From contig CM022676.1 in the NCBI GenBank assembly GCA_012295275.1, forward strand, positions 9,273,586 to 9,306,085: a DNA stretch of 32,500 nt, given 5' to 3'. The DNA is from Chrysomallon squamiferum (Eukaryota; Mollusca; Gastropoda; Neomphalida; Peltospiridae). Of the stretch, positions 23,560 through 32,500 are shown piece after piece (position 1 is the first letter of the stretch; each line of letters starts with the position of its first letter). A program made the position numbers and the translations under genes. The notes below the pieces were generated by a model, which did not search any database, had not been told where the DNA came from, and worked only from the letters and a program-made list of their open reading frames with translations.

Positions 23560-23960
23560 AAAACAATTAACTCGGAAAAAGCTGAGGCCAAAAATGTCAG
23601 TGACCACTTCAGTTTTGCTGTTCTATCCCATTAATAAGATTTTCACACTGTGGTGTTGACTTGCTAGTGGTCAGTCTCGGACAATATTTGACCAGTCCTG
23701 CCTGGAGGGTACTTTTCAAAATTTCCCACAGCCAGTTGGTGGGGTGGGGGGTGGGGGGTCACCTTCGTCCGTCCACATGTGGCCGTAGCTGAGTGAGTGT
23801 GTTGGTCAAAGGTTATGGTCAAGAAAGAAAGGTTCCCATCTTAGCACAAGGCTGTGTGTGTTCAAAGCAAACTGAATTGTCAGGTCAAAGGTTATGAGTT
23901 TCCAAAAAAAAAAAAAAAAAAAAAAAAAACTTTGCTTAGAAGGGTACTGCCTGCTTGGAT
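23560..23960. other. Non-coding GC-richer island with G tract
   Basis: No exon could be built. It contains GGTGGGGTGGGGGG (from 23738), two copies of GGTCAAAGGTTATG (23804 and 23883) resembling nuclear-receptor DR1 sites, and a poly(A) tract at about 23904-23930. Confidence 0.45.
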
Positions 23961-25300
23961 GACACAAGGTTCTGCTGATGAAAAAGCTGGCTTGAATTTG
24001 AATATATATAGGTTAATAGTTTGAGCAGAAATTTAAAAAGCTGAATATGGATTTTGGATTAACATGAAATGAACTGTAACATACAAATATAATAGTTTAA
24101 AAAAAAAATATATATATATATATAAAAGAATCTGTTATAAAAGCTATACCCATAACAACATTACTTGAACATTTCTTAAGAGTCTAGAACCATTCCCTGA
24201 GTAGCAACAGTTCATATTTTTGACAGTGACTGCGAAATGATCATGCTTAGCAGGGTATGACAGAAAGTGAAGGTAAAAGAGGAGAGATAAAACGGAGGTG
24301 ACAAAAGACCCTACGTAGCTGGGTATTTAAATTAGATCAAAGAAGAAAACCCCACAAAGGTTAGGCCATAGAGATGAGTCGTGCTTAGCAGGGTATGTTT
24401 AAAAAACGCAAAAATTAAAAACGTTGAAAAATCCTTGAAAGGAAAAGTTAAGAAAATTTGTTTCGTGTCAGCGACTTGGTTCATGTTGTGTCGCTTCAAC
24501 TGCGACATCACGAACGATGTTGTTCAAACGGAAAGGTGTGAAAATATGAAGATTTTTCCCACACAGGTTTTAATGACTTTTTTTTTAATGAGGTTTAGTA
24601 ACGAACTGTATTTAGTAACAGACATCAAAGATAGCTGAAAGGAATGGGATGGATGGATGGATGGACAAATCAATCAAATAATGAATAAAGAAATGAACTG
24701 ATGGCATAATGGATAAATGGAAACACAATGAACGAATGAATGGATGGATGCTTGGATGGTTTTGGTAGAAATCAGCCGTCAAACTGAACTAAGAGAAGGA
24801 TGATGGACAGACCGATGGATGGAAGGACAGATGAATAAATGATAAATGAAAGGATAGATGTTGCGTAGGTAAATCTGAAGAGCATAACAGAAAAATTGTA
24901 AAAGATGGATGAATTTATGGAAATAAAAAGGAATGTCTTATTAATGTCTAGATTATCTCTTTTAGCCTCAACAACCAATAATTTAAAACTACTGTTTTAT
25001 CTTTTTCCAATTTTTTTTTTAAAAAAGCATTAAAACTTTGAAGAGTGGCAAAAAAAAAAATACATCAAGTTCAATTCACTACACTAAAAATAAAAATAAA
25101 AATAATGTCTGTGGAATGTTCAACAGACAGCCAGACAAACAGACAGCTTGACAGTGATTATCTTTGGAGCAAACTCACTAAAAATAAAAGTCACGTCAGT
25201 TTGTGGATCCTGGTTAAAATTCCCAACAACCACGCAGAGTTTCAGTTATTTATAACTCAAAAGTGCTTGACAGAAGCTAGCATCGTGATTTAATTGACCC
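23961..25300. other. Non-coding; short duplications and ATGG repeats
   Basis: TGCTTAGCAGGGTATG occurs twice (24244 and 24382). Degenerate GGAT/GAAT repeats fill 24640-24850. The plus frames at 24381-24638 and 25045-25293 lack good starts, splice borders and recognised motifs, so I do not call them genes. Confidence 0.5.
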
Positions 25301-25480
25301 CAGTGACCTTTATGTCACCGTTTTCATTGCTGGCTCATCATTGGACAGTTCATCACAGTTTAATTACAATCAGCCAATCAAAATGCCAATCAACATGTCA
25401 TTTTTAAAATGGCCGTTTCAGACAGTGATGTTTTCCTGGCAACAGGGTATCATTTAGTTCACCAGCGCTGTTTGACGTTA
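25301..25480 (+). promoter_or_regulatory. CCAAT-box cluster before AAAATGGCCG
   Basis: ATTGG (about 25353) and two CCAAT boxes (about 25375 and 25386) lie upstream of AAAATGGCCG (about 25407), a YY1-like start context opening a 29-codon frame (MAVSDSDVFLATG...). The layout resembles an animal promoter with a start, but no splice donor or further exon supports a gene. Confidence 0.25.
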
Positions 25481-26230
25481 TTTAATTTACATTGATTGCC
25501 TCTGTATAAATTCTTCTTAGTCCTTTTATTAATTTTTAATTTTTAATTTTTTTTTAATCTGGAATTGACAATTAACTACAGGCTGATAATTATTTCTTTT
25601 TTAAGTTTAAGAAAATGATAATAATTGAAATATTATTACAAAAGGGATATAATCGTATCAAACTTAATCGTATTATTATAAAACTATTATACTGCATAGA
25701 CACTGTTATCAAGTAATTTTCCTGTTCTTGAAAGTATTTAATCTTTGTTAGCTGATGTCACATGCCAATGGTTTCCATGTATAAAATTGTGCACTAAATG
25801 CATACTTGAATACCAGGAGGAAAAAAAAATTTAAAAATTAATTTCTAGTTTTTAAATATACTTTACAACAAGCTGTTATTTTATATTATTATAAAACATA
25901 TTTTTATATGTATTATTTTTGTTTTATTAATTCTGTGTTTATTGAATTTTTTTGAATTTCATTTTTATATTTTATTTATTTCTTATCATTATTTGTTTTT
26001 TTAATTCAGTAAAAAAAATTGATTTAATTGATTTTAATGCAACATAATCTGCTGCTTTGGAATTTTTTAATGATCCTGTCATTAATGAACTCTTTAAAAT
26101 ATACATCACTAAAACAAGATGTCTACAGTATTAATAAATTGTGAGATGTTGTTTTTAAAAGTTAAATGAAGAAAGATATTAATTTCTTCTTCTTTTTTGT
26201 ATTATTAGTTAATTTATTTGGAAATTACTG
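25481..26230. other. Non-coding, AT-rich
   Basis: No exon or notable motif seen. Confidence 0.5.
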
Positions 26231-26387
26231 GCTTATATCTTCAAAATAATAATAATAAGAAGAAGAAGACAAAACAATAAATAATAATAACAACAAAGAT
26301 AATAACAGTAATAACAAAATAATAATAATATAATATTATAACAAGAAGAGGAAGATAAAGAAATAATAATAACAAAGATAGAAAAAA

Positions 26388-26425
<38 letters not shown>

Positions 26426-26515
26426 AAGAAGAATAAGAAACAACAATAATAATAAAGATAATAATAACAAAACAATAATAATAACAACAACAACAACAAC
26501 AAAATAAATAAAGTT
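26231..26515. repeat. AAT/AAC/AAG trinucleotide block
   Basis: Interleaved AAT, AAC and AAG repeats, purest at about 26390-26422 (AAT). The minus frame (poly-Leu/Tyr) is repeat translation. Confidence 0.93.
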
Positions 26516-26840
26516 TAAAAAAGAGACACTTTAGCCTGATACTACATCAACATTACAAGAACACAAAGCAGGTTTAACCTGTCAATGGAAACAACCAGAT
26601 TAACACAGGTTTACACGAAACCAAAATGGCCGCCACATCACTTCAAAGAAGATTTTTCATGTCAGACTTTGCTGGGAAAGGTTTTCAGACAAGAAGAAAA
26701 GAAGATTACTGTGTGTGTTATTCTTTTTCTTGTTTTTCTTTTTTTATTCTGGTAGAAAAAAAATAATAATAATACTGTAGAAGATTTTGAAAATATGTTG
26801 ATATTGTCTTCTTTTTTTTTTCTATGTTTCTTTTTCTTTT
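26516..26840 (+). other. Unique segment with AAAATGGCCGCCAC
   Basis: The ATG at 26626 sits in a strong context and opens 45 codons (MAATSLQRRFFMSDFAGKG...) ending at TAA in an A-rich tract. Inner sequence is plausible to GKG, then low complexity. A possible donor is AAAG|GTTTTC. Very weak as a gene. Confidence 0.15.
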
Positions 26841-26877
<37 letters not shown>

Positions 26878-27330
26878 TATTATATATTTTTTTAAAATTA
26901 TTCTTTTATTGTCTTGGACAGAAAAAGAGACAGAGAAAGAATCTGTACTGAAAAATGAGATGAGAATGAAATAATGAAGAATACTATAAAATTTGTATTC
27001 ATCATTGAAAGAATGGACAAAATGGACACAGTGAGAGAAAAAGAAGGAAAGGTAATCATAGAAAGAAAACAGAAAAAAGACAGAAACAAAAAGAATGAAA
27101 GACAGAAGGACAGATACAGAGAAATAATAATTAAGAACATAAAAGAGAGCAATAAACACACACACAAAAAAATAAAAAAAAATAAAATAAAATTTGTAAC
27201 AGCAAGAGACAATAAATTAGAAACAAAAAATTTTTTTACAGAGGTAAAAAAAGAGAATAATGGTAACTAATTTTGAAACTACATATTTATTCTTCTTTCT
27301 TTTTTTTTTTTTTTTTTTTTTTTTTTTCTC
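26841..27330. repeat. Poly(T) tracts flanking a purine-rich segment
   Basis: Poly(T) at about 26847-26875 and 27301-27327. Between them lies GAAA/AGAC-rich sequence whose plus frame (KKDRNKKNERQKD...) and minus frames (SFFLF...) are compositional. Confidence 0.75.
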
Positions 27331-27800
27331 AATTCAACTGACGTCTGTCTGGCACTCAGACACTGAATCTGCTGCCAGTTGTTTAGAAAATAGTTTTCTT
27401 TTTTCATTTTAAATTTTCTACTCAGGTTTTTAACTGCTTAAACATATGTGGACTTTTTCTTTTCATGATGGTAACATATGTTCCTGTTTACATTTTCTTA
27501 ACAAAACAGTTTTAGGTTTCCATTATGTGCTTGGGAAAGTCTGATAAAAACTAAGAAAAAAAAAAAAAATTAATTAACATTTGCTAATGTTAAAAGTTCA
27601 CTTGATAGAAATTTATACTTCTATTGGGATCTAATATTACTAATAAAAAAAAACATTGTCTTTAGAAATCGTTAAATATTATATGGGTTAAAAAGAAGGT
27701 GTATTAAAAAGTTAATAAAGTATATTTATCCGTAAAAAGATTTTATTTCCAATTTTTGTTTTTATATTCAGGTGTTGTTGTTTTTTTATTGACGGGGTTA
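27331..27800. other. Non-coding, AT-rich
   Basis: No exon or notable motif seen. Confidence 0.5.
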
Positions 27801-28165
27801 ATGTTTTGTGTATTAAAAGGTATCTGTCTGTGTATATGTCTGTGTTAGTGTATATTTTAGTCCATATGCATATAATATTTATTTACATGGGTGTTTGTAT
27901 ACAAGTGTCTGTGTGTGCATGTGTACTTGTGTCTGTGTACAGTTTGTGTACATGTGTCTGCGTGTACATGTGTACTTGTGCCTGTGTGTTTGTGTACATG
28001 TGTCTGTGTGTACATGTGGGCATGTGTGAGTATTTGTATCTTTGTATTTGCGTATTTGAATATCTGTGTTAGTGCATATTACAACAATGTCTGCCTATGT
28101 TTATGTGCACATTCCTGTGTTTGTGTTTGCATGTGCATGTGTGTATATGTTACAAGGTCGGCATC
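27801..28165. repeat. Degenerate TGTGTA/TGTCTG minisatellite
   Basis: TGTGTACATGTGTCTG-like units repeat with variation. The CVCTCV frames are its translation. Confidence 0.88.
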
Positions 28166-28600
28166 ATATCAGGCAACACCTAACACAACAGCAACAAATA
28201 AAAAAAACATCAAAAATTAATTTATATAATTACTGTATCACTCTGGGATGTAATATTTATTTGTCTAATATTGATAACAACAGCAAAAAAATTTACCAGC
28301 AGAAAACAAAAACAAATAATTACAAAGGTAACATAAAACATTTTTACTTGCAGTACGTTGACTGTAAAAATGGATCGCTAATGAGAAAAGCAATCAATAA
28401 AAACACACCTGAGTGAATACAGGTGTATAAAATGCTTGTAACAGAAGATCAATCAAGGTGAGTGTGCAAATTAATGTTTTCCAGATGTGAATGAAAAATG
28501 AATGCAGTGCGTGCTTTTACATGTCTGTGGGGGGGGACCACGCCCACTGAAGATGCAGGGGTGGGTGGGCAGGGGGCAGGGCTAAACAGTCACACAAACA
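28166..28600. other. Non-coding with E-box palindrome and G-rich tract
   Basis: ACACCTG (28405) and CAGGTGT (28420) form a dyad next to TATAAAA (28426-28432). GGACCACGCCCAC (about 28535) holds a KLF/Sp-type CCACGCCC site. The five G-runs at 28558-28581 are G-quadruplex prone. The plus interval 28359-28458 has acceptor- and donor-like ends but stops in all frames. Confidence 0.5.
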
Positions 28601-28862
28601 AAAAGGTGTGAATGCATGTGCTCATGAACACACACACACACACACATGTTGGCACAAAAGCTAACAAACAAATTCATGCACAAACATAGGCAGATGTCCA
28701 CAAAAATATATACACACTCACATACACACATACACACACACACACACAAACACATACACACACATACACACACACACATACACACACATACACACATATA
28801 CAATGCACACATACACACACACATACATATACACACACATATACACATATATACACACATAG
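28601..28862. repeat. (CA)n/(CATA) microsatellite block
   Basis: CACA with TACA/CATA interruptions; the THTHIH and CVCV frames are repeat translation. Confidence 0.95.
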
Positions 28863-29530
28863 TTGCACAAAGCTCTACCCATTATAACTATGTCTCTACC
28901 CACTATAACTAAGTCTCTAAAGATAACCGGAAAAGCCAAAAATCATAATAACATATAGGCAGTGATGGAAGACTTTATACTCTGACCCTCTACAAAAGCA
29001 GTCTGTATAAAAACAGACTAAGTTTTTTCTTTTTTTCAAAATACCAAACAAATTTAAAAAAGCCACAGTGCAGTCATCCTGAAAATATCTGTACGTAATT
29101 AATGAAACCTTCATGGAGGAAAATGAAAAAAAAAAAAAGTTCAAGTTTTTGGAAAACCTCATGGAGGAAAGTTGGAAATTTAATCAAGTGAAAAATGTTA
29201 AACAGGTACGTCCATAGACAAATGGATTAACAAGTGAACCGCGACAATGAGTGTATATATATATGTGTGTGTGTGTTGTATCTCTTGAGCGAATGTCTTT
29301 TTCACTTTCACTTTGATGTCATGGTTGACTGAATACTGATGTTCTCTTGTTTGGGGAAGTGAATTAAAACAGCTGGGGGGTGAAATAACCTGTTGTTAAA
29401 GTTTAATACAGCTGTTTGAGAAACTGACAATGAATTTGTTATCTTGTTACAAAAATCTTAAAGTTAAAAACAAATTTATTAATATGTTCCCGGCAAACAG
29501 ATGTTTATAATTATAATGCTTGATTAAGCA
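28863..29530. other. Non-coding
   Basis: No exon found. A short duplication, CTCTACCCA(T/C)TATAACTA, occurs at about 28871 and 28893, and TCATGGAGGAAA occurs at about 29111 and 29159. Confidence 0.5.
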
Positions 29531-29670
29531 AATGTTGATATATATTTTTTTTTTCATATTTGTTTCCATCTCTCTATCTTTGAGTCTCTATTTCTGTTTA
29601 CTTATTTTTCTCTCTCTCTCGTTAGTTTTTTCTATTTCTTTCATTTTCATTATAATCTCTCTTTCTCCCC

Positions 29671-29722
<52 letters not shown>

Positions 29723-29733
29723 CCTCCCTCCCC

Positions 29734-29782
<49 letters not shown>

Positions 29783-29930
29783 ACTCTTGTTCTTTCTCTC
29801 CTTCTTTCCATCTAACTACATTCTTTCTTTTTCTTTCTATTCCCTTCCTTTCACAATATGTGTGTGTGTGTGAGTGTGTCTGTGAGTGTGTGTGTGTATG
29901 TATGTGTGGGGTGAACTTGTCCCACCTTTC
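29531..29930. repeat. CT-rich block with (CT)n and (TG)n
   Basis: T/C-rich sequence from 29550, (CT)n with CCCCTCCC interruptions at about 29672-29779, then (TG)n at about 29859-29905. The SLSLSL frame is compositional. Confidence 0.94.
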
Positions 29931-30087
29931 AATTCTAACATTTACAAAGCAGACACAGCTTTAGAAACATGCGCACTAAACACTGTTAGGTTTTATATTT
30001 CACAACAAAACAGAGCCCACTGCAGAAACCACAGCTTGTACCAGAGAGAGGCAAAACCTTTCTGGAAAAATCATTCCACTTGAGACA

Positions 30088-30089
30088 TG

Positions 30090-30121
<32 letters not shown>

Positions 30122-30122
30122 G
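30088..30122. repeat. (ATC)n microsatellite
   Basis: About eleven ATC units followed by CGGCAAAG. Confidence 0.9.
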
Positions 30123-30295
30123 GCAAAGTCCACTACTAATAAATTTTTTTTTTTTTTTTTACTTGTAAAATTTCGCTGACCACAAAACTGCCAACAACTG
30201 CTTTATTTTCTTCTTCATCAGTTTGAAATACTCTGCCTAGTGATTATTTGAAAAAAAACAAAAAAACTTGTGAAACTCAAAAGCAGTAAACTCAA

Positions 30296-30790
30296 AAATA
30301 TACTATCTACTTAACAACAACTAATATAATCTGTGAAAATTCTATCTTCTATAAAGCTGTAGTTGTGAAATCCAAAAAGTAATTCAAACTTTCTTGAATT
30401 ACGTGCTAAACAAATAGTGTTTCTAATAGTGTTTGAAATCTGAATACTAATACATATTGTTCTGAATACTATCAGCTATACGACTGATAACAATAATTTG
30501 TTCATTCTGAAGCCTAATACAAATATTTCAGAATACTATCTACTATACAACTAATAACAATAATTTTTGTAAATTTGAACAATAATTCAGACATTTTGGA
30601 AAACTATCTTCCATACAACTTATAACAATAACTTTCTATATCAGAACAATAACTCAAGACATTTTCGAATACTATCTTCCATACAACTGATAACAATAAC
30701 TTTCTCAAATCGCAACAATCATCTCAAAACTATCACAATACTATCGTCTAAACAACCAGTGTCTAGTAATTTGTGAAACCCAAACAAAGT
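30296..30790. repeat. 68-bp tandem repeat, five clear copies
   Basis: The word (G)AATACTATC..CTATACAACT.ATAACAATAA recurs at 30464, 30531, 30599, 30667 and 30736 (period 67-69), with two more diverged copies to the left from about 30296. AT-rich, no frame conserved. Confidence 0.88.
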
Positions 30791-31360
30791 CTTCTTTTGA
30801 CAAAATGCAGAGACTGCCGGCTCCCACAAGTTCGCTGAACCATGAAATATCTTATTTATGTCACAGCGGGACATCCCATTATAAAAAAATAAAATAATCT
30901 TTTATACATTTTCTGTGACATCTCAAATACACCACAACTTTTTTTTTTAATTTTTTTTTTCTTAATCATGTGACCTGAGGCACCATGAACAGTCATTTCA
31001 AGGTTATGGATGATCAGTTTGCAAATTACAGGTACTGTGTGGAAAATAGCATATATATCTCTTTTTTGTATATAATGGCTGTGTTTCTTTCACAAACAGG
31101 CTGTACTGTGTAAAAGATATTTGATGTTTGTTATATGTGAAATTTTCCCAGAGATATTTTGTATAAAAATAAATAGAAATAAAATAGGCAACTTTTTTTC
31201 TCATGCATGAAGGGGATTTTTTTTTCTTCTTCTTCTTTAAAATTTCTTAATGTATAATTTATAGGTTTTCTTAATGTACATTTACACGAATATGTGTGTC
31301 TGTGTGTGTAGATGTGTGTATTGGCTGAATGTAGGTGAGTGTGTACATACACATGTTTGT
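30791..31360. other. Non-coding
   Basis: No exon found; minus frames at 31004-31352 are low-complexity K/Y/F-rich or microsatellite-derived. Confidence 0.5.
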
Positions 31361-31440
31361 GTGTGCATGTGAGAGAGAGAGAGAGAGAGAGAGAGAAAAG
31401 AAAGAGTGATGGAGAGAGAAAGTGAAAAGAGGAATCAAAG
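31361..31440. repeat. (AG)n and purine-rich tract
   Basis: About 13 AG units at 31369-31396, then degenerate GAAAGA. Confidence 0.85.
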
Positions 31441-32320
31441 AGTTTTACCAGGTTTAAATTGAACTATACTTTACACATAATCATTAACCTTCTTTCAAAT
31501 TTTAGCTGTTATCATTTTTATTTATTTAAATTCTCCCTGTTTTATTTTTAAATATGTACAGAACTAAATAAAAGAACCATGCACACAAATACACAAATTA
31601 AAACATATAATGCAGTAGCATTTATTTACATTTCTATCTTTGTTTTGTTTTAAATATGTTACTTTCAGTATGACTCTCCATTAACATTATTTATTGTTAT
31701 TGTTATTGTTATTGTTGTTGTTGCTGTTGTTGCTGTTGTCATTCAAGGTGAACTGAAATACTATATCCTTCTCACTTTTTTAAACTTGGTTTTTCTTTAC
31801 AAGGTGACAAATAGATTTGAAAACCAGGTAGATATTCATACAGATAAATTTGTAATTAATCTTCTTTCAACTTTCAGGTAAACAATACAACATTTTTTCT
31901 TTTTCTTTTCTTTTCTTTTTTCTAAAATTTTATTAAATACTTCTTTGTCTAAAGCTGATTTACATTATATACAAACTATTAACCTTTTAAAATATTCCAC
32001 TTTAATATTATTATTATTACTAACATTATTATTATTATTATTATTATTATTATAACTGTAATTTTTGTTTTTGTTTTATTGTTGTTATCGCTGTAATTAT
32101 TATTATTATCTCACATATATGTTAATGTTACATATAAATACACATTACATCATCTAACATGAGGATTGGTGATTAACATTCATTTACCTTACAGGTAAAA
32201 AAAAAAAAAAAAACACGTCATAAAGATGACATTTATTCTTTCTTTTTTTTCAATTTCCTCTTTAATTTTAATTTAATTTTAATTTTTGTTTTTTTTATCT
32301 GCCCACACACCTATCCTACA
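31441..32320. other. Non-coding, AT-rich with ATT/GTT repeats
   Basis: (TTATTG)/(TTG) repeats at about 31690-31740 and (ATT)n at about 32008-32053. The word CTTCTTTCAA recurs near 31488, 31860 and 32341. TTACCTTACAGGTAA near 32187 is a dyad. Confidence 0.6.
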
Positions 32321-32332
32321 TTTCCACCTATT

Positions 32333-32500
32333 CTAGCAATCTTCTTTCAAGGTACAGTTTATACAGGTAATGCTGCACACCTGGTTTACACCTGACAGGT
32401 CTCCACCCACCTGTAAGGTAAGGCTTTGACCCAGGTGACAAAAGGTTGTCATGGTGATCGCTTTGTCTGCAGAAATCTCTCTTTTGACATGGTTGAGCGG
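32333..32500 (-). CDS. Open frame running off the right edge
   Basis: The minus strand is open for 55 codons from the window end to TAG at 32333-32335, starting PLNHVKREISADKAITMTTF and going on through CHLGQSLTLQ. Donor-like sites inside are CAG|GTGGGT and TCAG|GTGTAA (phase 1, which would fit exon A's entry). Local GC is well above the surroundings. On the plus strand the same DNA has a strong acceptor, GCTTTGTCTGCAG at 32472, with open frames after it. So an exon on one strand or the other, or a regulatory E-box cluster, is possible. No domain is recognised. Confidence 0.25.
   Translation of the reverse strand, partial: PLNHVKREISADKAITMTTFCHLGQSLTLQVGGDLSGVNQVCSITCINCTLKEDC
32378..32437. 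promoter_or_regulatory. Cluster of four CACCTG/CAGGTG E-boxes
   Basis: CACCTG at 32378, 32389 and 32408, and CAGGTG at 32432: four identical-class E-boxes in 60 bp. This class binds ZEB, Snail and E-protein factors in animals. Confidence 0.4.

Noticed and set aside
24381-24638. 85-codon plus frame
   Set aside because: Starts only at a non-ATG codon, overlaps a short direct repeat, and has no splice or motif support.
25045-25293. 82-codon plus frame (inner ATG MSVECSTDSQT...)
   Set aside because: Begins in an A-rich tract, includes CAGACAGC-type repeats, and has no homology clue or exon context.
26662-27270. Frames of 98-167 codons, Phe/Ser-rich or Lys-rich
   Set aside because: Composition mirrors poly(T) and purine-rich tracts, with a poly-Lys run from the homopolymer; no motif or exon border.
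28359-28458. Plus-strand interval with acceptor TTTACTTGCAG and donor AAG|GTGAGT
   Set aside because: All three frames hit stops inside; at best an untranslated exon with no partner.
28582-28912. Cys/Val-rich and Thr/His-rich frames of 60-90 residues
   Set aside because: They follow the (CA)n/(CATA)n repeat on both strands with no splice borders; same for 22334-22708 and 27806-28220.

Overview
This is animal nuclear DNA. It is strongly AT-rich, very dense in microsatellites and homopolymers, and has short coding exons with canonical GT-AG borders separated by kilobases of intron. Long (AG)n, (CT)n, (AAT)n and (TTTA)n tracts, many dispersed GGGAGGTAACTC-like motifs and large introns suggest a mollusc, most likely a cephalopod such as an octopus. 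That assignment is an inference from base composition and motif style, not from a marker gene. No bacterial, phage, CRISPR or tRNA gene was seen.

Gene A (minus strand, 21751 down to 13494) is the best supported gene. Six exons with matching splice phases encode the end of a single-pass membrane protein: a short stalk, one transmembrane helix, an RRRR stop-transfer, then a cytoplasmic tail of about 175 residues with tyrosine motifs, ending in the hydrophobic PDZ-type C-terminus EVVV. Its ectodomain exons must lie above 21751; none could be placed with confidence in the remaining 10.7 kb. A 3' UTR of about 1.2 kb with a 40-bp x7 tandem repeat probably follows, ending near an AATAAA at 12274-12279.

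Gene B (minus strand, 8544 down to 5863) has a 50-bp exon and a large last exon (5863-7384) followed by AATAAA. The product is acidic, low in recognised motifs and rich in tyrosine motifs. Its last exon needs two -1 frame changes to be read through. Its entry phase equals the exit phase of four gene A exons, so it may be either a separate gene or an alternative, longer cytoplasmic tail of gene A.

The left end (1.5-3.1 kb) looks like a divergent promoter region: a probable first coding exon on the minus strand (MADSASAPNEKA, start at 1625) and, on the plus strand, a CRE plus TATA box at 2451-2475, a 23-bp hairpin and weak short ORFs.

The rest (21.8-32.5 kb, plus 8.5-12.2 kb) is intron or intergenic DNA: microsatellites, minisatellites (52 bp, 68 bp, a 113-bp structured duplication), G-rich tracts and a few GC-richer islands with promoter-like motifs. 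The most interesting structures are a long foldback in a gene A intron (13921-14290), the dispersed GGGAGGTAA motif that coincides with two real splice donors, the twice frame-broken gene B exon, and the possible two-tail design.
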